Shown one piece after another: positions 50,901-61,240 of a stretch of DNA of 64,000 bases. The DNA is from Actinernus sp. WN-2022 (Eukaryota > Cnidaria > Anthozoa > Actiniaria > Actinernidae). Within the stretch, counting starts at the first letter, position 1. Every line of letters begins with the position of its first letter. The position numbers were made by a program, and so were the translations under genes. The notes beneath the pieces were generated by a model that saw nothing but the letters and a program-made list of their open reading frames with translations, was not told where the DNA came from and made no database searches. Where the stretch lies: NCBI GenBank assembly GCA_030867875.1, contig JAOWCC010000577.1:512660-576659 (forward strand), in the 5' to 3' direction.

Positions 50901-51303
50901 GAAAGTCATGTGTAGAATAATAATCAAAATTAGTTGCAATAGGTAATTGTGAGTCAATATCTATGTTGGACAAATTAGAATTTTTGTCAATAGATGACAT
51001 TATATCAAAACAGGGCAAACAATCTAATCTAAGATTTAAAATCTTTTTAGAACAAAGGCATTCTGTATTTGAGTTAAAGGATAACTCAATGACTTCATTA
51101 TTCTCTAGAAAATGATAAGGAAATATTTCTGGGCGACAGTACAGGCATATCCATAGATCATCTGATCTAGAAAAATAATTATATTCTTTTATGGAAAGAA
51201 CAGTGCATTTCAAATGGAACCATTGTAGACAGACATCACATTGGATACCCCTGCAATTATCTTTGACAGGCTTTGAACAGCGTCTACATTTACAAATCAC
51301 CAT
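47989..51303 (-). CDS. LINE ORF2: PHD-like finger, AP-endonuclease, reverse transcriptase
   Basis: 1,104 residues, intact. Residues 4-56 hold a PHD-like Cys/His pattern (CRRC...CDVCLQWFHLKC...CLYC). The endonuclease, about 150-370, has LHHNIRSLAANF, GLSETRI, LLGDFNIDLLN, LIDNIFF and ITDHLPNF. RT, about 600-900, has FLDFSKAFDTVNH, HGVPQGSVLGPLLFLLYIND and FHIFADDTNLF with both catalytic Asp. A long C-terminal domain (KYLGVFIDSYLSWKYH, YYTLIYPYLSYAVTTWG) follows. It nicks target DNA and primes reverse transcription on it. Start is the first Met, directly before the finger. Confidence 0.93.
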   Translation of the reverse strand: MVICKCRRCSKPVKDNCRGIQCDVCLQWFHLKCTVLSIKEYNYFSRSDDLWICLYCRPEIFPYHFLENNEVIELSFNSNTECLCSKKILNLRLDCLPCFDIMSSIDKNSNLSNIDIDSQLPIATNFDYYSTHDFHSSEDVQSSFTDKSFSALHHNIRSLAANFDSLYQLLNDLNKSFLVIGLSETRIRYGIDPTINTSIPGYHYLSQPTLSVAGGVGLFIKDTLSYIQRNELCCSENEFEALWVEIEVPHQHNIVCGVIYRHPSSKLDKMLDFLYEAIDKINKENKYCLLLGDFNIDLLNFNSHADTEDFINTLGSYSFHPQILKPTRITDHSATLIDNIFFNSLEHQTISGNILSDITDHLPNFLIINKLSALPKTSKMYKRDYSTLDKEALAADLGNINWHEVLPSESDAVDVNTFFQSFYSCITEIIDKHVPVRKLTRKEIKSLTKPWVTNGIKTSIKVKEKLYKKYLKSRNPYYFTKYKYYHNNISYLVKCSKRGYYHNYFKENSKNIRNIWNGIKELITLKPKGSNPPSKIIQNNHNIKDPKAIATAFNKYFSDIGNKLADDIPYIEIEPQAYLGPSQSNSFYLFPVTTMEIEDEISSFNSSKATGPFSIPVCLLKLLKTYLSTPLETIYNLSFSSGCVPDQFKIANVIPVHKRDSVTCMNNYRPISLLSIFNKILEKLMYKRLSTFIDKHNIIYDRQFGFREGYSTMHATLSIADKIQRAIEDGQYSCGIFLDFSKAFDTVNHSILISKLSHYGIRGIAKDWFVSYLENRRQHVSIGTSKSDDLTVTHGVPQGSVLGPLLFLLYINDFSNCCSLFDFHIFADDTNLFCSDSSLFVLESLINFNLRHVSNWLIANKLSLNLDKTNFIIFHPRQKSVNYALRLHINDKQIKQEKCIKYLGVFIDSYLSWKYHVQHITKKIKRCVGMLSKIRHFVTSPILTQLYYTLIYPYLSYAVTTWGNTYSTTLKPLIILQKKAVRIITFSDYRAHSSPLFHRLGLLKFIDIIYVNNALFMHDFQANALPSVFHDFFTCLNRVHQYNTRLACKKSYYIFKIRTNYGKFNIRFLGAKIWNSIQEDFKSKRRNQFKKLIIDSILNSYLDI

Positions 51304-51413
51304 TAAGTTGAGTTAATAAAGTGTATAGCAGGAGTAAATAACTGGTACTTATCTTATTTGATACGCTGTCAAGCTTGGAATCCAATGGACTAGATGCATA
51401 CCTATTATTCAAT

Positions 51414-52208
51414 TTAATCCTTTTCATCTTGTTGCCCATTGGATGCCTTAAGTTTAGCAAGGTCGCTCATATTATTGATGTAAATAGGATAGCTGGCTTT
51501 ATCTTTTTTGAGATAAATACGTCCATTCGAAGTAGAAATGTATCTAAATTCCAGTTCTTTCCTTACTTGCAGACAGGACTTGAATAGCTTCTTCCTTGGT
51601 TGAGTGAGACTTTCAGATATATAAATATTGTTTCCTTTTTCGGCTGTGCTTGTAATGAGGCCTTCGATATCCCTCGTGGTTTTATCCTTGAGTCTGTAAC
51701 GACCTCTATAGAAGTCAGCAGCGACGTCTCTCCTTACGAACTTTGCGATTAACACTGGAGGATTGGGTTGATGTGTGACTCCCTTTCTGTCAGTCCATGG
51801 CTTGTTGTTCGCTGGTAGCCTATGACTGATAGAGATGTCTTCATCCTCTAACTGAATCTCCATTAGCTCTGCTATTTGACAGACTATGTCATTTGTATTT
51901 TCATCATGGCCGACCGGGATCCCCTTTATCTCCACGCATTCGCGCCGTGAATATTGATCTTGCTCGTCTAGTAAATACTCATGGTGTTTGAGTGCATTTG
52001 TAGTGGTATTGAGCTGAGATTTAAGTGCGTTATTTTCGTTTTCAAGTGACTTGTTCTTTTCTTCAAGCTTGTCGAGTCTCACTAGCAGGCTCTGGTATTG
52101 GTCACTCATAAACTGAAGAGACTTCTCAAATGGTGCGAGTTTCTCTTCGATAATTATATCCAACTCTTCTTTCGAGGTGCCCATGATTAAAGAAAGTATT
52201 ATAAACAA
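51414..52208 (-). CDS. LINE ORF1 protein: coiled coil plus RNA-binding-like domain
   Basis: 264 residues from the first Met; the likely start is the second ATG at 52184 (MGTSKEELD), giving about 256. A leucine/asparagine-rich coiled coil lies at about 35-85 (LDKLEEKNKSLENENNALKS), followed by SRRECVEIKGIPVG, typical of the RRM-like domain of LINE ORF1 proteins, and a basic C-terminus. It would trimerise and bind LINE RNA. Intact and 110 bp upstream of ORF2. Confidence 0.85.
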   Translation of the reverse strand: MFIILSLIMGTSKEELDIIIEEKLAPFEKSLQFMSDQYQSLLVRLDKLEEKNKSLENENNALKSQLNTTTNALKHHEYLLDEQDQYSRRECVEIKGIPVGHDENTNDIVCQIAELMEIQLEDEDISISHRLPANNKPWTDRKGVTHQPNPPVLIAKFVRRDVAADFYRGRYRLKDKTTRDIEGLITSTAEKGNNIYISESLTQPRKKLFKSCLQVRKELEFRYISTSNGRIYLKKDKASYPIYINNMSDLAKLKASNGQQDEKD

Positions 52209-52321
52209 TAACTACGAAGAAAACATAACGATATACCGAAAAAAATCAAAAAATTGTCGGAGCGATAAGAAACGCGTCCATCTTGTTCGCTGACCGCTGA
52301 CCGTGATCTGCGAGCTTCTTA

Positions 52322-52664
52322 ATAGTTCTAACTCAACTCCGGTCATTTTCAATCAAGCCTGCCAATGATTTTAGGATGATGTCATGACTCCAGGATGGTT
52401 CATGTTTGATGCATCGTGAAGCCCAAAAATAGATTATATCATCATCATTTCAAAGTGGTGGGGAGGGGTGGTCCGGAAAACACAAGCTATGATGTCATCG
52501 CTATCTAAAGAGCGCCTCAATAGGACGGAAGTTCCGCCGCACGAGAATAATAGGCAGCCCTTGGCAGCCCACGAGAACAATAGACTTCCTGTTGCAGAAC
52601 TGTAATGTGTATACTACTTACAATAATCAGCGAAAAAGAGGCTACGGAATTCTATCGTTCCAAA
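52322..52664. other. Astacin intron sequence, no feature recognised
   Basis: Nothing coding or repeated that I can support. Confidence 0.4.
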
Positions 52665-52855
52665 AGTGACATTAGAGACCTTTAGATCCGAGTACGAGAC
52701 GACTTTCCTGAATTGAGGAATAATTTAGAAAGATACATGAACAAACATATATTCTAAATAGTTTGTTTTTATGTCTTCATCATTGTTTGACAGAATTGGA
52801 AGATCCTACTTTCTAAAAGTCGTAATCGTACTCAGATCTAAAGGTCGCTATTATT
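52665..52855. mobile_element. Short MITE-like inverted repeat
   Basis: GAGACCTTTAGATCCGAGTA (52673-52692) mirrors TACTCAGATCTAAAGGTC near 52832-52849. The arms continue with similarity (GACTTT) inward, giving a roughly 190-bp non-coding foldback. Confidence 0.5.
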
Positions 52856-52958
52856 TGTTCATCTGCACACTAATAATGCATGGCTGTCGACCAATCAGAT
52901 TTCGCGTTTATCATCGTTTATTGAAGGACTAAGTTGTGACCCACTTCAGTACTTACAC

Positions 52959-53085
52959 TTGTACTTGGGGGCGATGTTGTCAAGGTTGATCCTCACGTAG
53001 CGGTCACGATCGGGTCGAGATTGCTCATGGAAGAAGCCCAGAGTGTGTCCAATCTCGTGGATAACAGAACCAACGCGACAATAAC
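52959..53085 (-). CDS. Astacin metalloprotease, catalytic zinc-site exon
   Basis: The exon encodes [31 protein letters not shown], containing the full astacin signature HExxHxxGFxHE: three zinc His and the general-base Glu. The acceptor is TTTTTATAG before 53085; the donor lies at about 52959 in AAGTACAA|GTGTAAGT, phase chosen to fit the next exon (GTAAGT two bases on is a stronger donor but would break the frame). Earlier exons (propeptide, TCIRF-type segment) are not seen in the window and probably lie beyond 64000 or further right than I could detect. Confidence 0.85.
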
Positions 53086-53765
53086 TATAAAAAGTTGAAC
53101 ATCGAAGACTCGATGATTATATCATATATGGTAACATTCATTAATCATTCATAAGGGTGCTAACCAATCCAAACGCAGCATTCAAGTCACATGAATGCCA
53201 CTGTAACCCACATACAGAACCTTACGTTAGTTCGGTCACAGAACTAATTAATAAAACATCAGTGTTGTATCAAATACACAGGTACTGGTTAATGGGACGT
53301 CAACGTCCGTGTCACTGATACTCTTGTATCACTGATACAGACACTGGTGTTTTAATCGTCAGTTCTGTATCGAACAAACACTATGCTGGGAGTGTCCGTC
53401 AGGGAGAGGTCTCACTACCGATCACTGACTTCCCGTATCCCAGCTGGTTAAAATGTCAAGAAAATTCTTCTCTGTTGATGCATAGAGACCGTCTGATCAA
53501 TGTGGGACCTGTTTTTGTGCACACTGCGCATGACCGTTAAGTAAACTACAGAGCTGAACTCTATGTTTATGTTTTCCATCAAAATTTCATAGATATTTAA
53601 ATATTATATAGCTTCATTTTACAAGTAGTTTACAACATTCGCGTGAGTGAATTTGAGGTGAGTGAAGTGAGTGAAAAAAAGACATGTGAGTTTGAGAGCA
53701 TAAAATTATTTGATGGTTGCGGGGAGTGTGTGTGGAGTTGAAAGCAGGCCCCCACCAGCTATGCT
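53086..53765. other. Intron upstream of the zinc-site exon, no gene
   Basis: It contains repeated short words (CACTGATAC, near 53300-53345) but no coding sequence that I can support. Confidence 0.4.
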
Positions 53766-53886
53766 GAAATATATGAAGACTGCAAGGTTGATCGGACGGT
53801 TGTACGATGTTATTTATTGTACCCATCTATTGTACCCATAACATCGTACAACCGTGCGATCAGCCTTGCAGTCTTCATATATTCCA
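53766..53886. repeat. Near-perfect palindrome / foldback, ~48-bp arms
   Basis: ATATATGAAGACTGCAAGG...GTTGTACGATGTTAT (53768-53813) is mirrored by ATAACATCGTACAAC...CCTTGCAGTCTTCATATAT (53838-53886), with a 24-base loop containing a repeated TTGTACCCAT. Confidence 0.85.
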
Positions 53887-53889
53887 ATC

Positions 53890-56370
53890 CTTTATCCGGC
53901 TACACTTTTGTTTGCAACAGTGGTCCTTGCAGCCTTTTTTGAAATTTATGCTGAAATACATAGCCTGCTATAACAAATTTGAAAGTTAAGTAGTTATAAA
54001 TTCCAAATGATTAAGAGGAGAGGAGAAAACGACTTACGGTATTAGTTTTCATTTTGGAAGGGATGTTAATTTTGTTTCTACTGGCGAACAAAGAAAGGTA
54101 TATATGGTATCAGACTCTTAATTATTATCCATTGAAGGATCCGGATGTAACTTTTCGCATCTTTTACTTAAATTATCTTATCAGACGGGTGCCGTTGATT
54201 TCACCAGAATCCTTTGCAACATTACAGTATCCAAAAGACTATTTACCGATCAGGAATTGAAGTAATTGTAGTAATCATAGTAATTGTAAATGTCGAAATA
54301 TGTTCTTCAGTAGTATTTATATCATTGATTCCTATTATTGCAATGCACAATTGCAAATAGTTATAATCAAAGCAATAGGTTACCATCTGTTATTGTTAGA
54401 CCTAAGTTTAGACCATTCGCTCTCTGTTTCCATGGTGACAACAACAATTCGTATTACACGCAGTTACATGTTCTTAAAGGTGACAGCTACTAGCTGATTG
54501 ACTAAATGTATATTTCCCGATGTCATAATGACGTCACGTCAAAACAAAAATGGCCCTATGTCACATCAACACAACCCTCTAATTTTCAAGATGCGTCGTT
54601 GTCTGCTTCCATCCATGAAAAATTGATTGAACTAGTGTTTTCCAGTTAAGTTTACGGAATACAATATTTTTGGCAAAATCAAGGACCTATTTGATAATTA
54701 TTTGATAATTCTGCAAACATTATAAATGATCATTATCATTCTGTGGTTTGAACAGCGTTAGCAAAAGCAAAACGATGCTTTGGAAGGAAATGCATAGCCT
54801 CCCGATCAAGAACTCGTGGTTACCTATTCAAGCCAGTTCAATGTATTTTAGCCGAGGAGCTGCAAGGAGCAATCAGCCAGCTCTTGGTCAACTTTCGTCT
54901 TATCCACTTATGTCTGTCAATGTGTATCGACTTTATCGCGGGTGGAGCGCTTTTAATAAGTCAGACCGTCACCAGAAATGTGAGACATTTCGATCCACGG
55001 AGCCCAAGGAGACTGTCACCGGTATCACCGGTATCCTATATTACCTTTGAATTGAATGCGTATTCATGAAAATTAGGGTATTTACTAGAGCTAAAGAGGA
55101 GAGAAAATTGCATACAAACTTTTACCGATAGAACCAGGTTAGAATTATCCTACACTAAAACGATTGCATTCATTCTACTGCTTTTAAAGTAAAGAAATTA
55201 ATGCGAGATCACTGAAAAAACAATAATCGATTATAAATGAGAAAAATCAATTCTTTTCTAGTTTCTCTTTACATTTATTGTAATATGGGCTGCCATTTTA
55301 AAGGTCCTGGTAATGCAATGCGCACGCGCGGCTTGCAAACGATGTGTGACATTTCTGGTAACGCTGGACGTCACCAATAGGTTAAGGGTCAAAATGGGTT
55401 AGTAAGTAAGTATTATAAAGTAAATATTTTATTTCAACACGGTAGTTCTATCAATCTAATACAACACTGTTCAAAATATTACAATATTTATACATGGAAT
55501 ATGTAAGGTTAGACACTGATGTGAGTGCTTTATCGCGCTGATTGTACGATGAACGAAAAATAATGAATACTGCATGAGGCCGAAGGCCGAATGCAGTATC
55601 AAGAAATTTTGAGTTCATTTTACTGTCAGAAAGTGACTATATTTGCCGATAAAGCACAAACAGAACGTCTCTAACCCTCCAATATTCAAACTGAGCGCAC
55701 TGTCAGCAGTGAATTTCAATGAAATCAGTTGTTGTCAATAACATAAAGAAGTCAAATATTTCCCATGAATTAAATCATTTTACGGTAAATATCTCCACAA
55801 AGAAATATTATTTCAATCCAACTAAGTCGAGAAAACTTTGCAAATAATAATTTACTTTGACGTTCGGTCAGTGAAGTTGACGGAATGAAAATAAAGACAA
55901 AGCCAAGCCGCATTGCGAGCTCAATTGAATGAGTATGATTGTACATTTTAACTCGAAAACGTTTCTCTTGAAGTCATGTATTCAAATATCAAGTATTTAG
56001 CCGGCTTAACTCCTAGATAGTCTACTTTCTTTAATAGTTTCTTTCATTCGAAAATGACTAACCTGCAGATTCCAGTGAATTTAAATAAATGTGCTCATTT
56101 TCCAAATAAAAAATCCTGGGTTTTCGAACCATCCACTGAATTCTCGCTTCATTTTATCCTCTTATTGACAGAGTAAGGTCTCGGAAATAAAATCTTTGGT
56201 AAGACTACTAGAGTGTTGTAGAAGCTTGTGTTCTCTCGGACACATGTTGAGTTGTTGTACTTTCAGCGATTGCAAATCAGCCATTCAATCCAACGATCGA
56301 TTATGCAAATGTTCGCCTCAAAGTATATATCTTCTGTCACACAGGAGATAGAGTTCAATCCTGCCGTTAC
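53890..56370. other. Intergenic or intronic sequence, no recognised gene
   Basis: AT-rich. The longest open frame (54748-55050, plus) has no motif, and no splice-bounded exon or inverted repeat was found with confidence. Confidence 0.4.
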
Positions 56371-56519
56371 GGTAGTGTTTTAGCTCGCTAAGCATGCTGG
56401 ATATTAGAGACCATGGGCGAGCAAGCGGCGGCCATATTGGATCTAGTTCATGAGTATTAAATGTGTTGTTGAGTTGAATCTGATTATTAAGTATACTGGT
56501 ATCGGTCAGGGACATAAAA
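56371..56519 (+). repeat. 5' LTR
   Basis: It starts GGTAGTGTTTTAGC, where the 3' LTR has the canonical TG start (TGTAGTG), and ends CATAAAA against CATAACA in the 3' copy. Confidence 0.9.
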
Positions 56520-56580
56520 CTGGCGACGAGGAAGTAGAAAGAACCAAGAATGTCTGCACTGAAGTTAATTCGAGCTGGAG

Positions 56581-57261
56581 ATGGAGAAAAACGCGCTACC
56601 AAAATTTGATTGCTTTTCCGAACCAGCGACTCTAGGACCAAGGTGGACAAGATGGTTGAATTCGTTCGAGCTGTACGCCGATGGGAAAGGGCTTATCATC
56701 GGTGAAGAAACAGCTGCTACAGTCAAACAAAGACGGAGAGCATTACTACTACACCTGGCCGGACCAGATGTGCAAGAAATATTCACAACACTGCCCGGAA
56801 CTGGATTCGCTACAGACTACAAAGGAGCAGTTGACGCGCTGAACGGATATTTCGTACCACAAATAAACTCAGCGTTCGCTCGACAGACCTTCCACCAAGT
56901 CACACAAAAATCAGGTGAGACCGTTCAGCAATTTGTTACACGCTTGAAGAAAGCAGATAAGGATTGTGATTTTGGAGGAGACACTGATAATCAAATTAGA
57001 GATGCTGTGTTAAACAAGTGCACTTCGAATTACATGAAACGTAAATTACTTGAAGAAGGCCAAGCTCTGAACCTGAAACGCACACTAGAGGTCGCAGAGC
57101 AATGTGAAAAAATTGAAACCCAATTAGCTGCACTTTCGGTGAAAGGGAATGGATTAGAATCTGTTAACAGTGTGATTGAGAAGGGTGCAAAAGCTCCAAA
57201 ATACGGCAAACCGAGCAGAAACACACATGGGAAACCCCAACTTGTTATAGATGTGGATTAA
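56581..57261 (+). CDS. Gypsy-type gag
   Basis: 226 residues from ATG 56581. The capsid-like helical region includes WTRWLNSFELYADGKG, LLHLAGPDVQEIF, FVPQINSAFARQTFHQ and VQQFVTRLKKADKDCDFG. A zinc knuckle follows, but the frame breaks within it: CYRC is read in one frame and KDHFEKVC in another around 57240-57300. Confidence 0.8.
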   Translation: MEKNALPKFDCFSEPATLGPRWTRWLNSFELYADGKGLIIGEETAATVKQRRRALLLHLAGPDVQEIFTTLPGTGFATDYKGAVDALNGYFVPQINSAFARQTFHQVTQKSGETVQQFVTRLKKADKDCDFGGDTDNQIRDAVLNKCTSNYMKRKLLEEGQALNLKRTLEVAEQCEKIETQLAALSVKGNGLESVNSVIEKGAKAPKYGKPSRNTHGKPQLVIDVD

Positions 57262-57399
57262 CAGTGTCGGGGAAAAGATCATTTTGAAAAAGTTTGTAAA
57301 ACAAAACCGCATGCAAACCAGATAGAAGAGCAACCTAGGGATCCCCAGTGTGATTATGCATTTGCTGTGACAGAGGGAAAAGATTCAAATATGCTTGCT

Positions 57400-60300
57400 G
57401 TGTGTGTAGGAGGGGTAAATTTAAAGATGTTAGTGGACTCTGGAGCCAATAGTAATATTATTGATGAGGACACATGGGAAAAAGGGTGAAGTATGAGTCA
57501 CAGGCTGCCCCTGCTGACAAAAAACTGTACACATATGCATCAAATCAGCCATTAACAATCAAGGGAACTTTCAAGTGCACAGTTAGTGTTGGCAACAAGT
57601 CTATGAAAGCTGATTTTCTAGTCATTAAGGGTAGAGGTATGTCATTGCTCGGAAAGACTACCGCAACCGAGTTAGGAGTGTTAAGGATTGGCATTAATGT
57701 TGCTATGGTAACTACTGTTGCCAATAACTTGAGGCAGAACTACCCAGAAGTATTCAAGGGGGTTGGTAAACTGAATACCAAGCAGATAACCCTAGACATG
57801 GACCCCACCGTGAAACCAGTGGCACAGCCCTATAGGCGGGTACCTTTCAATCTTAGGGAGAAAGTTCAAGATAAGGTTGCAGAACTGTTAGACATGGGAA
57901 TAGTCGAACCAGTCGAGGGTTCCACCCCATGGGTCAACCCTGTTGTAAACGTCCCAAAGAGTAATGGGGAGATTCGATTGTGTATCGACATGAGACATGC
58001 AAATGAGGCGATCATGCGTAGGCGATATCCCATACCTACAGTAGACGAGTTACTGCACACTATGAATGGTTCTAAAGTTTTCAGTAAACTGGACCTCAAA
58101 TGGGGGTACCATAAGTTAGAATCAAGGGAAATCACAACCTTTGTCACACCTGGAGGCTTATTCCGGTACAAGCGTTTACTATTTGGTGTCAACTCTGCAA
58201 GTGAGCAGTACCAACACGAAATCGCAACAGTGCTTGCAGGCATCGAAGGTGCAGAGAACATATCTGATGATATTGTGGTGCATGGCCCAGATACAGAAAC
58301 CCATGATCAGCGGCTTCACCAAACCCTAGAGCGCCTTCAAGAGTGTGGCCTCACACTGAATGCTGAGAAATGTGCATTTAACATGGACCGACTAGTATTC
58401 ATGGGAATGCTGCTATCAGAGAAAGGTATTGGACCTACAGAGGATAGAGTCAGAGCAATACTAGAGGCAGAAGAGCCAATAGTGCCACAGAAGTACGTAG
58501 TTTCCTGGGATTGGCCAATTACAGCAGCAGATGTATACCTCACTTTGCCACATTGTCAGAGCCATTGCGAAGATTGACCAAGAAGGAAACACCGTTCCAG
58601 TTTGGACCGGAACAGAAGGAGTCCTTTGAATCGCTAAAGCAGAGTATGGCAAAGGCATGTACATTGACATATTTTGATAAGGGTGCAACAACTAAGATCA
58701 TTACAGATGCCAGCCCTGTTGGCCTGGGAGCAGTTCTTGTGCAAGAACAAGGTGGAGCATGGACACCAGTGTGTTATGCAAGCCGTAGCCTAACTGAATG
58801 TGAGCAAAGGTACTCCCAAACTGAAAAGGAAGCATTGGGTGTGGTATGGGCATGTGAGAGATTCCACGCATACGTTTACGGCATGAGATTCATCCTGGAG
58901 ACAGACCACAAGCCTTTGGAGACCATATATGGTCCGCGGTCAAGACCTTGTGCGTGAATAGAGAGATGGGTCCTTAGATTACAGCCTTACGAGTTTAGTG
59001 TTGTATATGCTCCAGGGGAGGGAAACATTGCAGACCCATTATCACGACTGCTACAGAAGGAGATCAGACACACTAAGCATGATCATGATGCAGAAGAGTA
59101 TGTCAGATTTGTCGCCATAAGTGCAACCCCAAGGGCACTCACAACCCGTGAGATTGAAGAAGCCTCTGCAGTGGATGAGGAGCTGATTGAAGTAAGGAAG
59201 TGTATTGCGACAGGACAGTTTAACAGTTGTAAACAATACATGCCGGTTGCTGGGGAGCTGTGTGTCATCGGCCAACTTGTACTCAGCAGTACACGTATTG
59301 TCATTCCTAACAAGCTACGACCAAGAACTTTAGCTCTAGCACATGAAGGACACTTGGAAGTTGTTGGCACAAAGCAAAACCTCCGAACCAAAGTTTGGTG
59401 GCCAGGAGCAGATAAAGCAGCAGAGAGGCACTGTCGGGCATGTCACGGATGCCAGCTGGTGGCAAGACCAGATCCCACAGAGCCAATTAAATCGACTACA
59501 TTGCCATACGGACCATGGCAAGACTTGGCTATTGACCTGATGGGACCACTTCCATCCGGACATTCACTACTGGTAATTGTGGATTACTATAGCCGATTCT
59601 ATGAGGTTGAGATCATGCAATCCACTACTGCAGAGAAGGTGATAGAGTGTTTAGAGAACACTTTCAGTAGACATGGTTTACCAATAACTATCAAGTCAGA
59701 TAATGGTCCCCAGTTCAAGTCAAGAGAGTTCAAAGAGTACTGTGATCAGAATGGTATCACTCATTGCAAGGTAACTGCAAAGTGGGAACAGGCCAATGGC
59801 GAGGTCGAAAGACAAAATAGGTCACTGGTGAAGAGACTCCAAATTGCTCAAGCAGAAAACAAGCCGTGGAGAGTAGAGTTAAGGAAGTACTTGGTGGCAT
59901 ACAGAAGCCTGCCACACAATACAACAGGGAGGAGCCCCGCTGAGCTGTTATTCAACCGGAGGGTGAGAGGGAAGATCCCAGACTTGAGTGTTGATCACGG
60001 CTATGACCAAGAAGTACATGACCGAGATACCGAACAGAAAGCAAAGGCCAAAGATTATGCAGATGCACGCCGCGGAGCTAGCTATTGAAGTGTTGAAGCA
60101 GGCGATCAGGTGCTAGTGAAGCAGGACAAGACAAACAAGCTTAGCACAACGTTTAACCATAGCCCACACTTGGTTATCAGCAAAAGTGGTAATAGTGTCG
60201 TGATAGAAAGTCAAGGTGGAAGCCAATACTCCAGAAACACAAGCCACGTAAAGAAGTATGTTGCTGAAGTTGATGAAGTCCTACACGAAGAGATAGAGGT

Positions 60301-60481
60301 GAAGGAAACACCAGAACCTTCATATGGAACCACAGATGTACCAGCTGTACAAGCGTCGAACAGTGAGGGATCTAGTGTGTCCCAAGGAAACGGACAAGGA
60401 AAGTCTGAGATACAACCCACCTCACAACGACCCCAGAAAACAAGAAGGATGCCCGATATATTTAAGGACTATGCTGTGTAA
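57400..60481 (+). pseudogene. Gypsy-type pol: protease, RT, RNase H, integrase
   Basis: Protease LVDSGANSNII lies at 57427-57462, then a frameshift. RT (57474-58577) has LDMGIVEPVEGSTPWVNPVV, RLCIDMRHANEAI and FSKLDLKWGYHK; the catalytic block reads ISDDIVV rather than the usual YxDD. RNase H (to 58957) has TDASPVGLGAVL and DHKPLETIYG. Integrase (59171-60088) has an HHCC finger (HEGHLEVVGTKQ...CRACHGC), then DLMGPLPSG, SDNGPQFKS and GEVERQN, i.e. D,D,E. A C-terminal tail runs to 60481. Breaks lie near 57470, 58490, 58957 and 60088. Confidence 0.88.
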
Positions 60482-60650
60482 CGTGACAGATCTTCTCAAA
60501 GGAACACTGAACATTATGTTGTCTGACATTTATATCAGATTTTGAGTTCCATTTAGAGTATGTAATCAACGAATGGCTACATAGCTTTATTTTCAGCATG
60601 TTCAGAAACACTAGTATGAGTTAGAAGTATTCATCTGAGAAAAGGGGAGA

Positions 60651-60799
60651 TGTAGTGTTTTAGCTCGCTAAGCATGCTGGATATTAGGGACCATGGGCGA
60701 GTAAGTGGCGGCCATATTGGATCTAGTTCATGAGTATTAAATGTGTTGTTGAGTTGAATCTGATTATTAAGTATACTGGTATCGGTCAGGGACATAACA
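60651..60799 (+). repeat. 3' LTR
   Basis: TGTAGTGTTTTAGC to GGGACATAACA, preceded by the polypurine tract and followed by the target duplication GTTAC. Confidence 0.9.
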
Positions 60800-60840
60800 G
60801 TTACGTTTCTAGTAATTGTCTACATTTTTGACGTATCTCT

Positions 60841-61240
60841 TCAGGTAACGAATTGCAGACAAAAGCTCCTTTGTAGCCGAAACGCTTTTTCCCATAGCTT
60901 GTTTTTGCTTTTTGGAAGAGGCAATTGTAATTTTGTTGTCGAGCCTCTTATATTATATGGCGTCACAACTTTAGAAAATTTATTAATTAAATATTTAGGC
61001 GCTTGATTATTATACACTTTGTACATTTCGATGGCCAATAGCTTACTTCGGCGAGTAGATAGTCGGTCCCATTCTAATTTTTCAAGAAGAGGGCCAGCAC
61101 TCTCATCGAAGATTGAATTTGTAATTATTCTGGCTGCTCGATTTTGAAGTGTTTTTTCTAATTTTTGGGAAAGCTCAGTACCCAGTCCATCTCAGACTAT
61201 GTTGCAGTAATCAACATTTGATTGGATAAGCGTTTTAAAC
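60841..61240 (-). pseudogene. LINE ORF2 C-terminal fragment
   Basis: The minus strand contains AARIITNSIFDESAGPLLEK, then LLAIEMYKVYNNQAPKYLIN and KSKNKLWEKAFRLQ, the conserved C-terminal end of a CR1/L2-like ORF2. No catalytic residues remain. Confidence 0.6.

Larger units (their letters stand above)
47712..52314 (-). mobile_element. Full-length two-ORF LINE (CR1/L2-like), apparently intact
   Basis: The minus-strand order is short 5'UTR, ORF1, 110-bp spacer, ORF2, 3'UTR and a (TTG)n tail at 47713-47737. CTTCTTA borders both ends (47705-47711 and 52315-52321) and may be the target duplication, though it is short and simple. Both ORFs are uninterrupted. It lies in the large astacin intron in the same orientation as that gene. 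Confidence 0.8.
56371..60799 (+). mobile_element. Gypsy/Ty3-type LTR retrotransposon
   Basis: Two 149-bp LTRs (56371-56519, 60651-60799) differ at about five positions, so insertion is fairly recent. GTTAC flanks it on both sides (56366-56370, 60800-60804). CTGGCGACGAGG follows the 5' LTR (primer-binding area) and AAAGGGGAGA precedes the 3' LTR (polypurine tract). Order gag, protease, RT, RNase H, integrase is that of Ty3/Gypsy. The coding region has at least five breaks. Confidence 0.93.

Noticed and set aside
54748..55050. 100-codon plus-strand ORF
   Set aside because: No domain, splice signals or repeat context, and composition is unremarkable. Probably chance.
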